From positions 7,533,127 to 7,597,126 of the forward strand of contig CM037464.1 of the NCBI GenBank assembly GCA_021014325.1: a stretch of DNA of 64,000 nt. The letters run 5' to 3'. Under the pieces are notes generated by a model. That model worked only from the letters and a program-made list of their open reading frames with translations. It was not told where the DNA came from and searched no databases. Within the stretch, counting starts at the first letter, position 1, and every line of letters begins with the position of its first letter. Below are positions 11,061-56,400 of the stretch, piece after piece. The position numbers and the translations under genes are program-made. The DNA comes from Plazaster borealis (Eukaryota > Echinodermata > Asteroidea > Forcipulatida > Labidiasteridae).

Positions 11061-12475
11061 GACGCAAGTGCGTTTCAAAAGGAAGCATCTTTGAATCAAT
11101 CAGTATTCCATAGGGGGCGAGGTGTGTGTGTGTGTGTGGGGGGGGGGGGCGCATCAACGATCTTTAGCATATTTTTCAAACAATTGTTTACATATTTTGT
11201 TGAGTTCCAATTACGAAAACTGTCATTTGGTATTTGGACTGCATCCCTAATATTTACACGGTCTAATTGACCGAAGGACAGGCAGGTGAAACGTAATATT
11301 CAGAGTCATTTGTTTATAGGGCTCTTTATTAACAAGTGACATGATAAATGCTTTTATATGAGCTTGGAGGAAGGAAATCACGGGTAGAACGAATGTCGAA
11401 TTATCTTGTAGGGGTTGGGGATGGGAGGGGGAAATTGGCTGGCTACTGAGTAGTATTATTAAGAAATGACAAATAATCCATTTCCACACTCATCTTTCCC
11501 CTTGAAAATATTCTTTCTTTTTATATTTTTCAATTTATTCCAGTTTGTTGTCTTACTGCAGTTTTAAACACGTCATACAATATTGAGGAGGTATCATTTC
11601 ATATATTACACTATGTACATACAATTGGATATAATTATTTTCTGTTTTTGACTGTTGATTTTACTCTCGTTAAATAGAACTATTAATTATCTAATTATAA
11701 ATCAATATTATAGTATCTGATAAAGTTATCTCTATGTATTTTTATGTGTTAATATAACAATTAGACTAAGTATAACATGTTCGTTTCAAACATATCTATC
11801 TTTACAGTTTTCCCGCTCATTTACAATGAAAGAACGTTTCGTCGTTAGCCAAATCTCCATTGGGAGTAATTCAAAATGGCCGCCAGAGCACGCACTGCTC
11901 AACACGGCCGAGTATCACATGGATTTCTTAACTGTGGCAATTATTACGAAACTTTTGAACGTTTTCCGTTCAATAGTCCATTCGGTGCAACTCATTATTA
12001 TAACAACAGTATGCAGCTTTACATTAACTCAAACATTGTGCATTTTGAAAGAAAGAAGAACAAATCACCAGGTTTGCTCAAATTTAGATTCAATGTGTAC
12101 GTTTTCACGGGCTTTTATGTTTGCACCTGACATGATCTCATATATACTTTACGCTGTTGTCATTCTGACATAATAATGCAAAATTAAGTATGGCAGGTAC
12201 TAGCTGGTTTTACAAACCTCATGTTTACGAGCGTTCATAGGTCTTTTAGACTATTAGAAGCTATGAAAGTGATTTAGTCTACTGTACACAAAATGGTAAA
12301 GGTCGTCTTAGGTCTACGTTAATTTCCACAAAGAATCTTTCTTTTAAATGTCTTGCTTTCCTGAATCATTCACTTTGTCTTCATGTTGGTAAAACTGGAT
12401 AACAACGTGGCTGGGAAGTTAATGTAGGGGTCTAGGGGATTGATGCATGAAGCTAAATATAGCCTTTAAAGGGTG
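11061..12475. other. Intergenic DNA without a supported gene
   Basis: AT-rich, with a G tract and GT run near 11125-11150. The open frames at 11826-12173 and 11876-12130 overlap, use no recognisable domain and lack exon-like borders; a CAAAATGGCCGCC word sits near 11871. Nothing else stands out. Confidence 0.45.
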
Positions 12476-12479
12476 TGTA

Positions 12480-12811
12480 CAACATTAGTAAGAATGAACA
12501 TAATATATGCTCACAGATTTGCACATAACTCACATGGTATAAAGATGGTCATGGTAGAAAACTTCCCTTGAGATAGTTTTGCTTGAAATGCCATAGTTTT
12601 TACGAAATGAGTAAAATAATAGTAATTATCCTGCAGGATATATTCCGATGTTTGAAAAAAAAGTTAAAACACATAAGGGGTTTCAATGTTTTCTCATGAC
12701 TCCGAAGACCGATTTAGCTTAAACTTTCACAGGTTTGTTATTTCATGTATATGTTGGGTCACATCGAGTTGGATACAGGTCTTTGGCAGTTACCAATGTT
12801 GTACACACCCT
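12480..12811. mobile_element. TTAA-flanked element with AGGGTGTGTACAACATT ends
   Basis: The left end AGGGTGTGTACAACATT and right end AATGTTGTACACACCCT are inverted repeats, with TTAA at 12476-12479 and 12812-12815. The interior shares phrases such as AAATGCCATA and TTTCACAGGTTTGTTATTT with the elements at 13641 and 24782, so these families are related. Confidence 0.75.
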
Positions 12812-13640
12812 TTAAACGTACATTATATCAACGTAGGAAAAAAAATCACATGACATGTTATCCTCTGTGTAAATCATCTACGGTGCACAAACTTAACTTA
12901 TTGCTCCACATGAAAAAAAACCCAAACGAAAAACGAACGAAATATGAAATGTGTTTGGTTTGAAGGCAGTAGTGTATGTCCCCTTGATGCATGCCGCCTA
13001 TCAAGGAATGTACTGCATGTTTGTCCCTCCTTAGAAACAGATGTTTTCAACATGCATACATACACACATCATGCATCTTTAATCTCCACGCAGAAAAGAC
13101 TTTACAAATCACAAAATCACAAATTATGTGTCCCCGCCCCCCTCAAAAAGAAGAAGAAGAAAATAATGTGCATTACATAACCTTTCCGTTATTAAATAGA
13201 AAGAAAACAAAGTGCCATTTTACAAATCAAGTTGTTTCACAAGAAAATGTTTCCACTTAACTCGATAAATAAATCAACTCGTTCAAAAACAACTTCTTCA
13301 AGATTTCTCAAATTAATACACTTCACATCAATTTCTTATTATGGTCCCACGTGGACAACTTGTGCTCACTTTAAAGTAACAAATGCTTTGGTCAAGTAAG
13401 AAGTAAAACAAAAAAAGTTTGTTTAGTCATACTTTAATATGGTATTTGAAAGCTCAATTCAAGTGAAATTTAAGGAAATATCTACCACACTATAGTGTTG
13501 TTCCTTATATAACATGTGCGAAATATAACGATGTGCAAAATACAAAACTAAGTTGCCAGCAAGGCACTTTTTACGTGTGTAAATCAACGTGAATCATAGT
13601 GTATCCCCTGCTCGAGATTACAGAAGGTTTGTGAGTTTAA

Positions 13641-13995
13641 AGGAACGTTACAGAACTGGTAATTAAAATTTTCTTTAAGATCACAGATTTACATAAAACC
13701 TACACGGTCTAATGATGATGATAGTAGAAAACATCCCTAGAAATATTTCTGTCTGAAATGCCATATTTGATGAGAAATAAATAAAACTAATTTCCGATTG
13801 GAGTTTATCGCTCATGAGCGTTTTATTCATGCATTGTATAACATGCAAATGTGTAATCGGTTTTTCACTATTTTCTTGTGACCCAGATGGCCGATCGATT
13901 GCAAACTTCTACAGGTTTGTCAGTTTATGTATATGGTGGATTATATAAAGTGCTTACACTGTTTTGTTAGCAAAAACCAATTCTGTAATGTTCCT
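13641..13995. mobile_element. TTAA-flanked AGGAACGTTACAGAA element, copy 1
   Basis: Inverted ends AGGAACGTTACAGAACTGGT and ACCAATTCTGTAATGTTCCT are flanked by TTAA at 13637-13640 and 13996-13999. The 355-bp body is almost identical to that at 23737-24092, so both copies moved recently. There is no coding capacity. Confidence 0.85.
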
Positions 13996-14312
13996 TTAAG
14001 TCCGAGCATTGGATTTTAGGTGATGGCAGAGCTGCCAACAATTTCATCGTTCAATCAGTGAGATTTTTTTACCACAATCAGGGAGATATTTAGAATTACA
14101 TTCAACATAATAGGGACAAAGTTTCCATCAGGGAGATTTACAAATTTGTTCATCAGAACATGGAAAGATTGGTTTATTTTCAGGGAACTTTTTGAAGAAT
14201 CAGGGAGAGTTGGCAGCTCTGTGATGGACAAAACTGGAATTAATTGCTCAGTATAGTACCGGTTTGATGCAACTATCACAGACTATTTCGGTGCCATTTT
14301 TCTTGAAAAGGA

Positions 14313-14395
14313 AAAAGGGAGGTCGCCGGTTCAAGTCCCGCTCTAGTAAATTTTTCATTGGTCAACCCCAAATTAAAATACAAATTTACCTAGGT
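14313..14395 (+). mobile_element. Truncated tRNA-derived SINE, TTCAACCCC family
   Basis: This retains the second half of the tRNA-like head (GGAGGTCGCCGGTTCAAGTC, B box intact) and the adjoining body word TTGGTCAACCCCAAATTA. Fuller copies are at 54899 (+) and 28905-28986 (-). Confidence 0.6.
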
Positions 14396-14550
14396 CAGTT
14401 TCCCTTGTGGTTAACTACTTGAAAAGAAAAAAGAAAAAAGAAAAGTTGGAATGTTTACAAGTGCTCACCCCAAAACAAATATTAGAACGGAAATTTTTAT
14501 GTTTTATATTTTAAAAATATACAACAATTTCTCCCCACTAGGGTACACTT

Positions 14551-14732
14551 TCATAGAGCTGCTCAATCAGTAAATATTGCTTAATTTGTTTTCAGCTAAG
14601 CAAAAAGGAGCAGGATTCCCGTCATAAACGGTACATGTGACATGGTATTTTGCCTGGTACCTTATTCTTGTAAGCATAATTATATTGTGCGTACTTTTTG
14701 TGCTTAAGCAGCTCTATGAAATTGGGCCCTGA
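14551..14732. mobile_element. Inverted-repeat element, AGCTGCTTAAGCA family
   Basis: The ends TTTCATAGAGCTGCT and AGCAGCTCTATGAAA are reverse complements. Copies recur at 22690-22902 and 48799-48996, with a half copy near 35960-36062. Each ends in AAATTGGGCC. Confidence 0.65.
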
Positions 14733-15654
14733 AACTATTTATCTTCTCCAGGATAAATGCATGAGTTGTGCACAACGCATGCGCGCATAATGAATGAAAA
14801 ATACTAGGGTAATACATGAATATGCATCAATCTTAAACTCGGGAAAGAGAGTTTTCGGAATGGCTAGGTGTTTTTTTAGGAAGGTGCCAAATGAATGACT
14901 GATGCAATAATGAAAACAATTAAATTGTGATGCCTATGGTACAAAGTCATTGCATCATGAGTTATTAGAGAAATTGTTAGATAAATCTCAAACCAGAACT
15001 TGGGGGGAATGTATTGGTAGTGTATAAACAAAGGCAAGAGATGCCATTGAATGTTATGTTAATGGTGGTAACATTATTGTGTACACAACCTAACACTAAA
15101 AACTACATGTAACTTGGCATTTGAGGCCAATACCGTGTACAAAACATAGGCCAACTGCATTGTATGACAACACAGTGTTTCCTGCACAGCTTTAAACGGC
15201 TCAACGATAAACCTATGGCAATAAATCACTGACAAAACCTAAAATCGACTGAATACAGTAATCTTCTTAACTTTTTAGTCACCAATATATATATATTTAG
15301 TTATTAAAGAACATTATGATTTGGTCCATTTAGTTTTCTGAGTTGTGGTACGGGCAATCAAAATTCACCCATACAATAATGGAATGCACCGTATTTGATA
15401 AAATACATCACACAAAATACAGCCACATCCATTTGAGTATAAGGGTGATTGTTTAAAGTCACTAAGTGCAAACAAGATACAAATATGTACAAGATTTCTG
15501 TAAATCTTAAAGATTCTGAAATTTAGGAACAGGCTGGTTGGGACTTACATCTATTTCAGATTGAACCAACAACTTGGGTGTGATTGGTCACTAAATCTTG
15601 GGGGCGGGGCTTAGTTTATCCGTCAAAATGACATGTACAATTTGGTAACTGCTC
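14733..15654. other. Intergenic DNA, nothing recognised
   Basis: No open frame of interest, no tandem array and no inverted-repeat ends were found here. Confidence 0.45.
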
Positions 15655-15836
15655 TATATTCCGACACCCCTATATTCCGACAACCCTGTGTTCCAAAAAT
15701 CCCATGTGATTTATTCGCTAGGGTATAGCGTTAGGGTTAGGGTTGGGGCTAGGAAAATACACTAAGGTTGTCGGAACATAAGGTTGTCGGAACATAGGGT
15801 TGTCGGAACATAGAGGTGTCGGAACATAGAGGTGTA
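15655..15836. repeat. Repeats of a GTTGTCGGAACATAG unit in both orientations
   Basis: The words TATATTCCGACACCC and TTCCGACAACC on the left are the inverse of four tandem GGTTGTCGGAACATA units on the right. Between them lies TTAGGGTTAGGG, a short telomere-like tract. The arrangement could be a decayed inverted-repeat element with expanded ends. Confidence 0.55.
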
Positions 15837-15839
15837 ACC

Positions 15840-17175
15840 GTACAATTTTTGTACATGATAATGGAAGGATGAACAGAGATAACCTATGTACAGAATTCAA
15901 GAGACGTGGACAATATTTTCATAACATAATCACACTTTTTCATAAGATTAAGAATGTCAAGTTTCAATTTTTTGCGCAGTAAATGTTGTTTTGTTTGTTA
16001 AAAATAATAATTGTTGTTTTCAAATTTAAATTTAAAGACATATTTGGCAATTCTGAATGTAAGCTTTGGTTAGTTTAGAATATAAATCGTGTTCTGTTTC
16101 ATAAATTTTGTCATAAATTAATTACATACACGTGTGATTTGTATAAATTTCTCTTATAATACAAGTGAAGTTAACTCTAAATAATCGTATTTTTTTTGCT
16201 TTGAAAGAAGCAGCATATTGTCAACAAATTAATTAAATTAATACAAATGAAAACAATTAATTTTAGATGCATATTCCAAGTTATTTAAACAATTACATTT
16301 TTATTAAATTTACACAAACTAGAGACATCTTCTCACTAATTTATTCAAAAGAAAAAAACCTCAACATTTCCCTGAACCGAGTCAAAGAAACATGACTTTC
16401 TTTTGGAGGGTGAAGTTCACATTGTTTTCTTTTATACAATATTTAATTAGCGGGTTGTTTCACAGAAATAACAAAACACATTGACTTTTTCAAATAACAA
16501 ACTCATTCTCAAATTATATCTTAGATCATTTCAGGATTAAACACGTATTCCTGATTTCGACTTTTACTGTCATACAATTAAACAGCACACAGATATTAAA
16601 GTCACAAGCCAATATTGTTTTCGGCACAGGAACTTACTTTCTTTGAAAGAAAACTGTCTACATAAAGTATTGTATGTTTTGAGGAAAGAGAATGACGTAA
16701 AAATATTCCCCAGGTCGAGCTTTTATAATATACTTGAATCTCATGCCTCATTCATTCAATCATCGCAATCAGTGACCAGTGATCAGGTTGATTTCTCTAA
16801 TAAATTTAGACCAGTATCAACAAATCAAAACCAGCCAGCATGATTCTGAGATCCCAGCCCATTATAATAGACTTGGCCAAGTAAGACGTATTGTTTAGGC
16901 AAAAGTAAACCGGGAACCAGTCTTAAACAATGTTCATGACATGGCATCCGGTCTGGTAACCAATCTCTGCTGCATGTAGGTGGAACTTTTCTACAGTCAG
17001 TAAACTTGTGTGTTTCACGGATTTATGAAGTTTTCCCACAGTTGCTTATTGTCAACCTATGGTTCTTCCTGCAACCGAAGAAACACTACACAAATATCAG
17101 AATCAATGATTCAAATCACAATGGAAACCTCCCGGTGCTTATTCAAAGAAAGAATGCTTTGAGCTTACAGTGTAG
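15840..17175 (-). other. Probable 3' UTR and downstream flank of the SGK3-like gene
   Basis: AT-rich DNA after the kinase stop codon on the - strand. ATTAAA at 16447-16442 and AATAAA at 16345-16340 are the first polyadenylation-type signals I find downstream, giving a 3' UTR of about 730-840 bases. No other gene is evident. Confidence 0.4.
16340..16345 (-). terminator. Candidate polyadenylation signal of the kinase gene
   Basis: AATAAA on the - strand, about 830 bases beyond the kinase stop codon. In AT-rich DNA such matches are common, so transcript data would be needed to choose between this and ATTAAA at 16442. Confidence 0.3.
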
Positions 17176-50092
<32,917 letters not shown>

Positions 50093-50784
50093 CTTGTTTG
50101 ACCCGTTGTCACCGACAATGCCCTACTTTGGAGTACTTTGCATTCACCAGTTGTGAGCTGATTGTCAGGTGGTGAAGTGTCGATGGTAGACCTTGAACTG
50201 AGGGAGTGGAGTAGATTCTGTTATCACCACTTAGTAGATGTCATGGCTGAAAGGTTAAAGGTTGAAAGGTCAAAGGCAAAACATACACATTTTTAAAACA
50301 GGTTATATCTAACACAAAACAAGTTTAAGGACTAACATGTAGTTCGTTCAGTTACAGGCAGAGTATCATGTAAACAAGTCATGTCCATAATGTGTATTCT
50401 GGGAGTTTGTTGATCCGGGATCAACAAGACTCTTTGTACTCTAAATAATATCTCACTAAACATAGTCACTTTTGGCTAAACTTGACTAATTTAACAAATT
50501 ATTGTACCATTTCCATTTATTTCTTTTTGTGCAAAGTCGTACTAAAGGTTTTATTATTCTTAATGCCTTATAACAACTTGATTTCCCATACAATATGAAA
50601 AGATGAACTGTTAATGTATGTATCTACATGTATCATTGAACAATATTTACATGGACATGCATGTACATAATGCACAAAACCCAATCTGTAAAGTTTACAC
50701 AACCAGTTCTCCCCTGGGGATTTCAGGCAGTGCATAGAATTTTTCTTAAAACGAAAAAAAGAAAAAAAAGTATGGCAGTATTGA
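50093..50784. other. Upstream flank of SGK3 exon 1a
   Basis: No TATA box close to the start codon and no second gene. The first 200 bases are less AT-rich than average, in line with a TATA-less promoter. Confidence 0.4.
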
Positions 50785-51290
50785 GTCCTTGGCTCGATTT
50801 CACAAAAGCACAAAGATTCATCTTAAGACATGTAAGATGAGATGTCAATATTGCCATAGTGATTTGCATTGTGATATCACACTTTGCTTAGCAGTTAAAG
50901 GTGCTGGATATGTTTGGTAGTTGGAACCCACTTTTGTTTCAATCATATAGTTGTAGATATACCATAAAAATAACCTGTGAAAATTTCATTTCAAAAGGTA
51001 ATAGCATTTTTGAGATATTGCCGAAAATCTTATTCGGTTTTGTCCACGCAGGAAGAATAATCTGCATTGGAATACACACTCTGAGAAGCGTTACGGCCGT
51101 AATGCTTCTCAGATTCAAATTTTTTGGGATAAAAAGTGATATCTTTTTCCATAACCACAGCACTACGAAGTGAAAAGTTTCTCAAAATTCATTATACTAT
51201 CCAAAGCTGCTGTACATGTACTTCTAACCAAGTAAGTTTTTATTGCCATTAATTTTCAGAGTCATTACCAAATCGGCCCCCAGTCTGTCC
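50785..51290. repeat. Inverted-repeat-like element with GAGAAGCGTTACGG centre
   Basis: A near-perfect palindrome around 51083-51110 (GAGAAGCGTTACG and CGTAATGCTTCTC) lies in the middle. The flank CTTGGCTCGATTTCACAAA recurs at 45195. AGGTGCTGGATATGTTTGG resembles the ends of the TTAA families. Confidence 0.5.
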
Positions 51291-51458
51291 AGTACTACAC
51301 TACATGATGTACATACATGTACATGTACAATGTACAATGTAATTTGTACTGTACACACACTTCATAACTGTCTCCATCTGACAGGACACATAATAAATTA
51401 TACCACTTACTGGTCACATTAGCAGTTTCTCCAATTTTTGTAACCTCTTTTTACAGTA

Positions 51459-51965
51459 GGACTCCAAGGTCAAACTGAGTTTTGTGATGCACTAATTTTC
51501 CAATAGTTAGAGTCCCCATGAAAGTGGGGAAAAAAAGTTAAGAGTCTCTAACCTTACTATAAAATGGTGCAAAATGTCAATTTACTTTTTACTAATTCAG
51601 AGCGAAATTTGAAACATGATGTCATGGGACATCAAAAAACAAATGGGTCTGTACAGTACATTCCAAAGAGGGATTTCTGTGCAGGTCAAAAAGTCAAATG
51701 AAATGCCGTTTTGATGGAATATCAATATCATAACAATTCAGGAATGAACTGGAAATTCTGTACAAAAATGTAACCATATTTGAGATGTCATCAAACATTT
51801 TTGGAGTAAAACAAACAAAATTCACTTGAAGGTATCAAACACCGTGTCATTTTACATCGTTTTAATGTGAGGTTAAGGCTCTTTTTTTTCTTCCCATTTT
51901 CATAAGGACACTACGTATTGGAAAATGATTTGATAATAAAACTGAATTTGACCTTGGAGCCCATC
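51459..51965. mobile_element. Degraded fold-back element related to 18161-18736
   Basis: GGACTCCAAGGTCAAACTGA is mirrored by TCAATTTGACCTTGGAGC-like sequence at the right end, and inner words (TTTTGTGATGCACTAATTTT, GTCTCTAACCTTA) match the intron 10 element. Substitutions are many. Confidence 0.6.
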
Positions 51966-52049
51966 TTAAAGTACATGAAACCACCCATAAGTGTTCCAAC
52001 ATGTGACTGGACATTCAGGTTTATACTGAAAACAATTTGACTTGATTAA

Positions 52050-52299
52050 CTCTTTCACGCGCCGACCGGTCGCCATGGTCGCTAGCGACCGGCTTACATG
52101 TATATCCCTTCAGAAAATTAGTTATAAAACGAAAAATAAAGATCGCATGGCCACACAGTTTTCAGAATGGGAAAGAGGACTCTTGAGGGTGCTAATTGCG
52201 ACCTGTTTTTTAGGGGGTTGCCATTTGCAAAAAAAAAGTAAACAATTAATGTGTCCTTTGATCAATTTATCACTAAAATAAATGTTTCAATTGTAAGGG
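52050..52299. mobile_element. Possible piggyBac-like remnant between TTAA motifs
   Basis: TTAA at 52046-52049 and 52300-52303 bracket ends CTCTTTCACGC and TGTAAGGG, which are loosely inverted (C-CTTACA). Near the left end is a strong dyad, GACCGGTCGCCATGG with GCTAGCGACCGGC. The open frame inside has no transposase features. Confidence 0.35.
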
Positions 52300-52528
52300 T
52301 TAAAATTATAATTTTTTTAATTACTTTCAAATTTCATTAAAAAACATGGCGGAAAAGGCAGGTAAATTTGAGGGGTGATTTAAAAAAATAAATAAAAATT
52401 AAATGAGTCATTTTTTTTTTTTTACAACCATCATGAAAAACTGCTAAGGTGACAGATGCAAGGTGGTACCCTTTAGCTTCCTGTCACCTGTACATAAATA
52501 TGGAGTCCCTTAAATACTTACATGTACT

Positions 52529-52898
52529 CTTGGCCCAAGACGTCAGTGATCAATAGTGGATTGTGTATTGTACAAGCATAGTCATTTGTAATAGTGCGCC
52601 CTCTTACATTATGATTTAACCAACTTGACCCCTTCTCACTTTATGTCTTGAGAATCCTGCAGCACTCGGTTAAACTTTTCTTTGTTTTCTCCCCACCTTT
52701 CCAAGGGAACTAATCAGCACCCAACCGCAGAAATGAATTCACATAAATTATTATTATTAACAAACATAACCCTGGGTTACAAGAGAATTAATTTTATGGA
52801 AATTTTCACATGTAGGCCTACATTATATGCGATAATTATGAATTTCTCAAAGCGTACACAATCCACTATCGATTACTGACATCTTGGGCCAAGACTTT
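52529..52898. mobile_element. Element with about 40-bp inverted ends, TTGGGCCAAGA family
   Basis: The left end, read in reverse, gives ACACAATCCACTATTGATCA, CTGACGTCTTGGGCCAAGAG; the right end gives ACACAATCCACTATCGATTA, CTGACATCTTGGGCCAAGAC. The interior has no clear gene. The consensus donor-like GTAAGT at 52522 beside it is explained by this element, not by an exon. Confidence 0.7.
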
Positions 52899-53039
52899 TG
52901 TATACTTTGCTATACGGTTTGATGGTTTGGTTTGAGGAGTTACGAGTATCAAACCATTTTATAGATGTCTATAATTATGCGCCATACATGTATATTAAGA
53001 AGTAGAGGAAAGGAAAATGGGAAAAATGATGATCATTAT

Positions 53040-54898
53040 ATAAGAGGCTACCCCCCCCCCCCCCAGTAATTTCTTGACAGCTTAGATAATACCAGAGTAG
53101 TCCATGTCCCGAAGGCCATTAACTGACCAGGTACATGTACAAGCAATCCCCAACAAGATAAAACATTCATATTCACAAGAGACACTGTTAGAAAACTGTC
53201 TCTTGTGCTAACAAATTGTTCCTTTTGCATGCGGGTGCAGTTGGCTGCCTCCAAGTCCCCATGGCGTGACAGCGGGCCTAGAGGAGAGGTTGTAGAAGTG
53301 GCAGGTCAGCTAGATCATTTCTTAACAGTCAGTGAGTCTGTTCATGTGCACATCTCAAGAGGGCATGACCTCCTTGTTCCACATAACAGTGAGTGCACTT
53401 TACACAAATATTGGAACATGACACGCGCAGGTGCCAGCATATGTAACATTGTCAATTTCAAGAAGCTTGAACTTCACTTCTCTAGAACATGTAGAAAGAA
53501 CAGTCTAGAAAACTCCGGCAGTACTGATTTTCATTCTTGTAAGGGCTAGGCGGTTTTTCCTACATATGGCCGAGTTTAAATTGGCAGCTACAGCGAAGGT
53601 TAAAGCTGGATCACCACGTCCACACGCTGTCCTTCGCAACACTATTAGTAACAGCTGCATCTACAGCTGCCAATTTGGACACAGCCGAGGTTAAGGGTGA
53701 GGTAACTTAACCTCTCTACTGGAATATTTCAAGGGGCACCAAGACAATGACCAGGGGCCCAAGACAATGACCCCCTGCATGGGGCAATTCCTTAAATTTC
53801 AAATATCACAGACTCGAAGAAATCAGCATCAAACAGTAGCTCCAATGGATCAAATTATTCTACGCACAATAACAATTCCAACAATTTTTCCGGCCCTAAT
53901 TATCTTGTCAAATATTCAATATGAGTTTAGAGGATCATCGGCTTTTAATTATCAAACTTCCTCTTTATTAATTTTCCGCTTCCTAAGCCTTTATAAGCAG
54001 CTCTAACTTAGCGATAGATCCACTTTCCTCCCATTTTCAACTACGTGTGATGAAATTATATCAATTCATGCCATGGTCAAACACACCCACACACACAAGT
54101 TTGTCGACCCTGTAAATCAAGAACTTAATGTACCTGTATAGATCTTTGTTCTACCATTAGTAATTGTTCAGCCCAACGAGGCCAAACACCTTCTGCTTTT
54201 GTTCTGTTTGTTCTTTTTTCGACTTATTTTTCCGACGAACTCTTGTTCGCAAAGTAACTCAAAAATTGAAACGTGCTAGAACAATGAAACTTGCGACATT
54301 ACTAGATATTAACATGTAGATAGATGGCACCGAGGCTCTGACGTCACGATTACGTTATCACATATCAAAGTACACTAAATCAAATTAAATACATGTAAGT
54401 CGAAAAATCATATCTCCTGAACTACAACAGCTAAATTCACAATCTTTGCGTCATTTGAAAAGCTTGACGTACCATGAAACTTTATCACAGAGTGTGCCGA
54501 ATTTGACCTTTCCTTCAAGTCGACACCGGAAGTTGAGGTGAAAAACCTTAACAAGCACTATAGTGGGGTATGATGTCAAAATAAAAAAAGAATTTAAAGA
54601 TGCTTTCAGTGGATGATATCTTCTTTGACATCTACGCTTTCAAAATAATGCATTATTACATCATAGTGACAACACAGCGTCAACGTACTTGTACATTAGG
54701 GTCAAAATATAACTATTTTGTTATCTCACAACTGTCCACAAAAATTTGTCTAAATAAATACCCCCAAATAAAATCCCCTGGCTACAGCTTCCCAGGTTGT
54801 ATCTTAAACTTGGGTGTGATCCCTGGCTACATGGCAGCTAATGGTTATGCTGGCACCCCCGAACAAAGTTTTGACAAAATAGGGAGACCACCAACATA
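53040..54898. other. Intergenic DNA, no supported gene
   Basis: A C tract is at 53051. GCAGTTGGCTGCCTCCAAGT at 53237 matches the right part of the element at 62901. Around 54480-54540, GACACCGGAAGTTGAGGT resembles one unit of the 32.1-kb composite-site array. Confidence 0.45.
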
Positions 54899-55020
54899 GG
54901 GCTAGATAGCTCAGTTGGTAGAGCGCCAGCACATTCAACTGGAGGTCGTTGGTTCAAATCCCACTCTAGCCAATTTTTCTTTGTTCAACCCCAAGTTATA
55001 TGCAATTTCAACCCCTGCAA
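54899..55020 (+). mobile_element. tRNA-derived SINE with intact pol III boxes
   Basis: The 72-base head folds as a tRNA: acceptor GGCTAGA with TCTAGCC, D arm GCTC/GAGC, T arm with one mismatch. The A box is TAGCTCAGTTGG and the B box GGTTCAAATCC. The anticodon loop lacks U33, so this is not a working tRNA. The body continues TTTGTTCAACCCCAAGTTA, shared with 14313 and 28905. Confidence 0.7.
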
Positions 55021-55699
55021 TCAAACAATCCCACACACTTTCAAAGGGAATTAATCAGCATTCCCGTTATGTGTGTACAACACTGGCGACAGTGTCAAGA
55101 AAAAAACCTAACATTCTACCCCAGAGTTCCACGCTCGTTGCCAGAGTTCGTGCTAAATTTAGTCGAACAATGGTCAACGATAGTTCTTGCGCTAGAGATG
55201 AAAAAAATAAACAGAGGCAGCAAGAAGGTGTAACTTGATGGAAGGCAATTTGACACTATGTAAAAAAATGTCTTTGATACACTATCAGTTCTTTTTCAGT
55301 TTATGACTATTTACATGAATATTGTCATAGCCTAGATGTTCAAATATTATATACACTTTCTGGAGCCTCAATACAGTCCAAGGTAAAAAACGTAAATATT
55401 TCCGTGTAAACTCATGAAACTAAAGGTCTCAAATGTAATAGATTTCCACATTCCTCTTGAAAGCCAAGCATGGACATCCTCACTCTGTCAAAACACCCAG
55501 ATCCTTTTTGTTAGTCCAAAGTTTCAATGGGTAGTTTGCTCAACCTACATTTTAATTACAGTGATTAAAATGTACTTTGTGTTAACTAGGACTGGAATCT
55601 TGGCATCATTAATTTACATTGCCTCTTTACCAAAGTGTGGAGATTTTAGACTAGAACTGTGCTTAGTTGCAAAGTACATGTATGTACACGTCTTAACAA

Positions 55700-56400
55700 A
55701 TGTACAAAATTCCCCAGTGCATGTGCTATGTATTTCCTTACTACAATTACATCTTAAATGTCCTGCAAGACTCCCTATTAAAGCATATTGAACCTCACTG
55801 CATTTCCTTTCAAGTTGCACCACTGCATCCTTACTTCCGTTTCCTCACTACAACTGCACCTTTAATGTCCTACAAGACTCCCTGGTGCAACCTAGGAGCA
55901 TTTCCTTACTACAACTCAGGCCTGGAATTGATGCCCCTTCAAAAGTGTCCCATAGACTTTTAAGGTTTTCAATTGGAAGTGCCTTTGCAAAAAGAAAATG
56001 GCCTTGCCCTCTCAAAGACAAAATTCCAGGCCCGACAACTACACCTTTAATGTCTTACATGTACAAGAATCCCTGGTAAATGTTGTTTCTACAACCGCAC
56101 TTTAATTGTCTTACAAGACTTTCCAATGCATCCATAACCTTAATGCATTTTCTGGGAAGAGCTGCACCTTTAATGTCATGACAAGATTCCCCAAATCCTT
56201 CCCTTGAGCATTACTCTACAACTGCATCTTCAATTACAAGATTACCAATGCATCCTACATGTACATGTATGTTCATTTCCTTTATCACTACAACTGCACC
56301 TTTAAACGTCTTACAAGACTCACCAATACAGCTGAGCTGCACCTTTAATATCTTACAAGACTCACTCATGCATCCTGCAGGGTTCTCCCTAGACTTGTCA
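55700..56400 (+). repeat. Minisatellite, about 60-bp unit, interrupted by an element
   Basis: About ten units follow the pattern CATTTCCTTACTACAACTGC, ACCTTTAATGTCTTACAAGA, CTCCC-A-TGCATCC. Divergence is substantial. One unit is split by the insertion at 55917-56034. Confidence 0.8.
55917..56034. mobile_element. 118-bp inverted-end element inside the minisatellite
   Basis: Ends CAGGCCTGGAATT and AATTCCAGGCCCG are inverted repeats (12 of 13). ACAACT flanks both sides (55911-55916, 56035-56040). Related pieces are at 31503 and 53730. The CAG ends suggest a tiny hAT-like element; the duplication may be 8 bp with one change. Confidence 0.65.

Noticed and set aside
52500..52600. Exon ending at a perfect GTAAGT on the - strand
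   Set aside because: The sequence is the left end of an inverted-repeat element whose right end is at 52855-52898.
54899..54972. Functional tRNA gene
   Set aside because: The cloverleaf forms, but the anticodon loop lacks U33, both the T and anticodon arms have mismatches, and the same head with the same downstream body occurs at 28905 and 14313, which marks a SINE.
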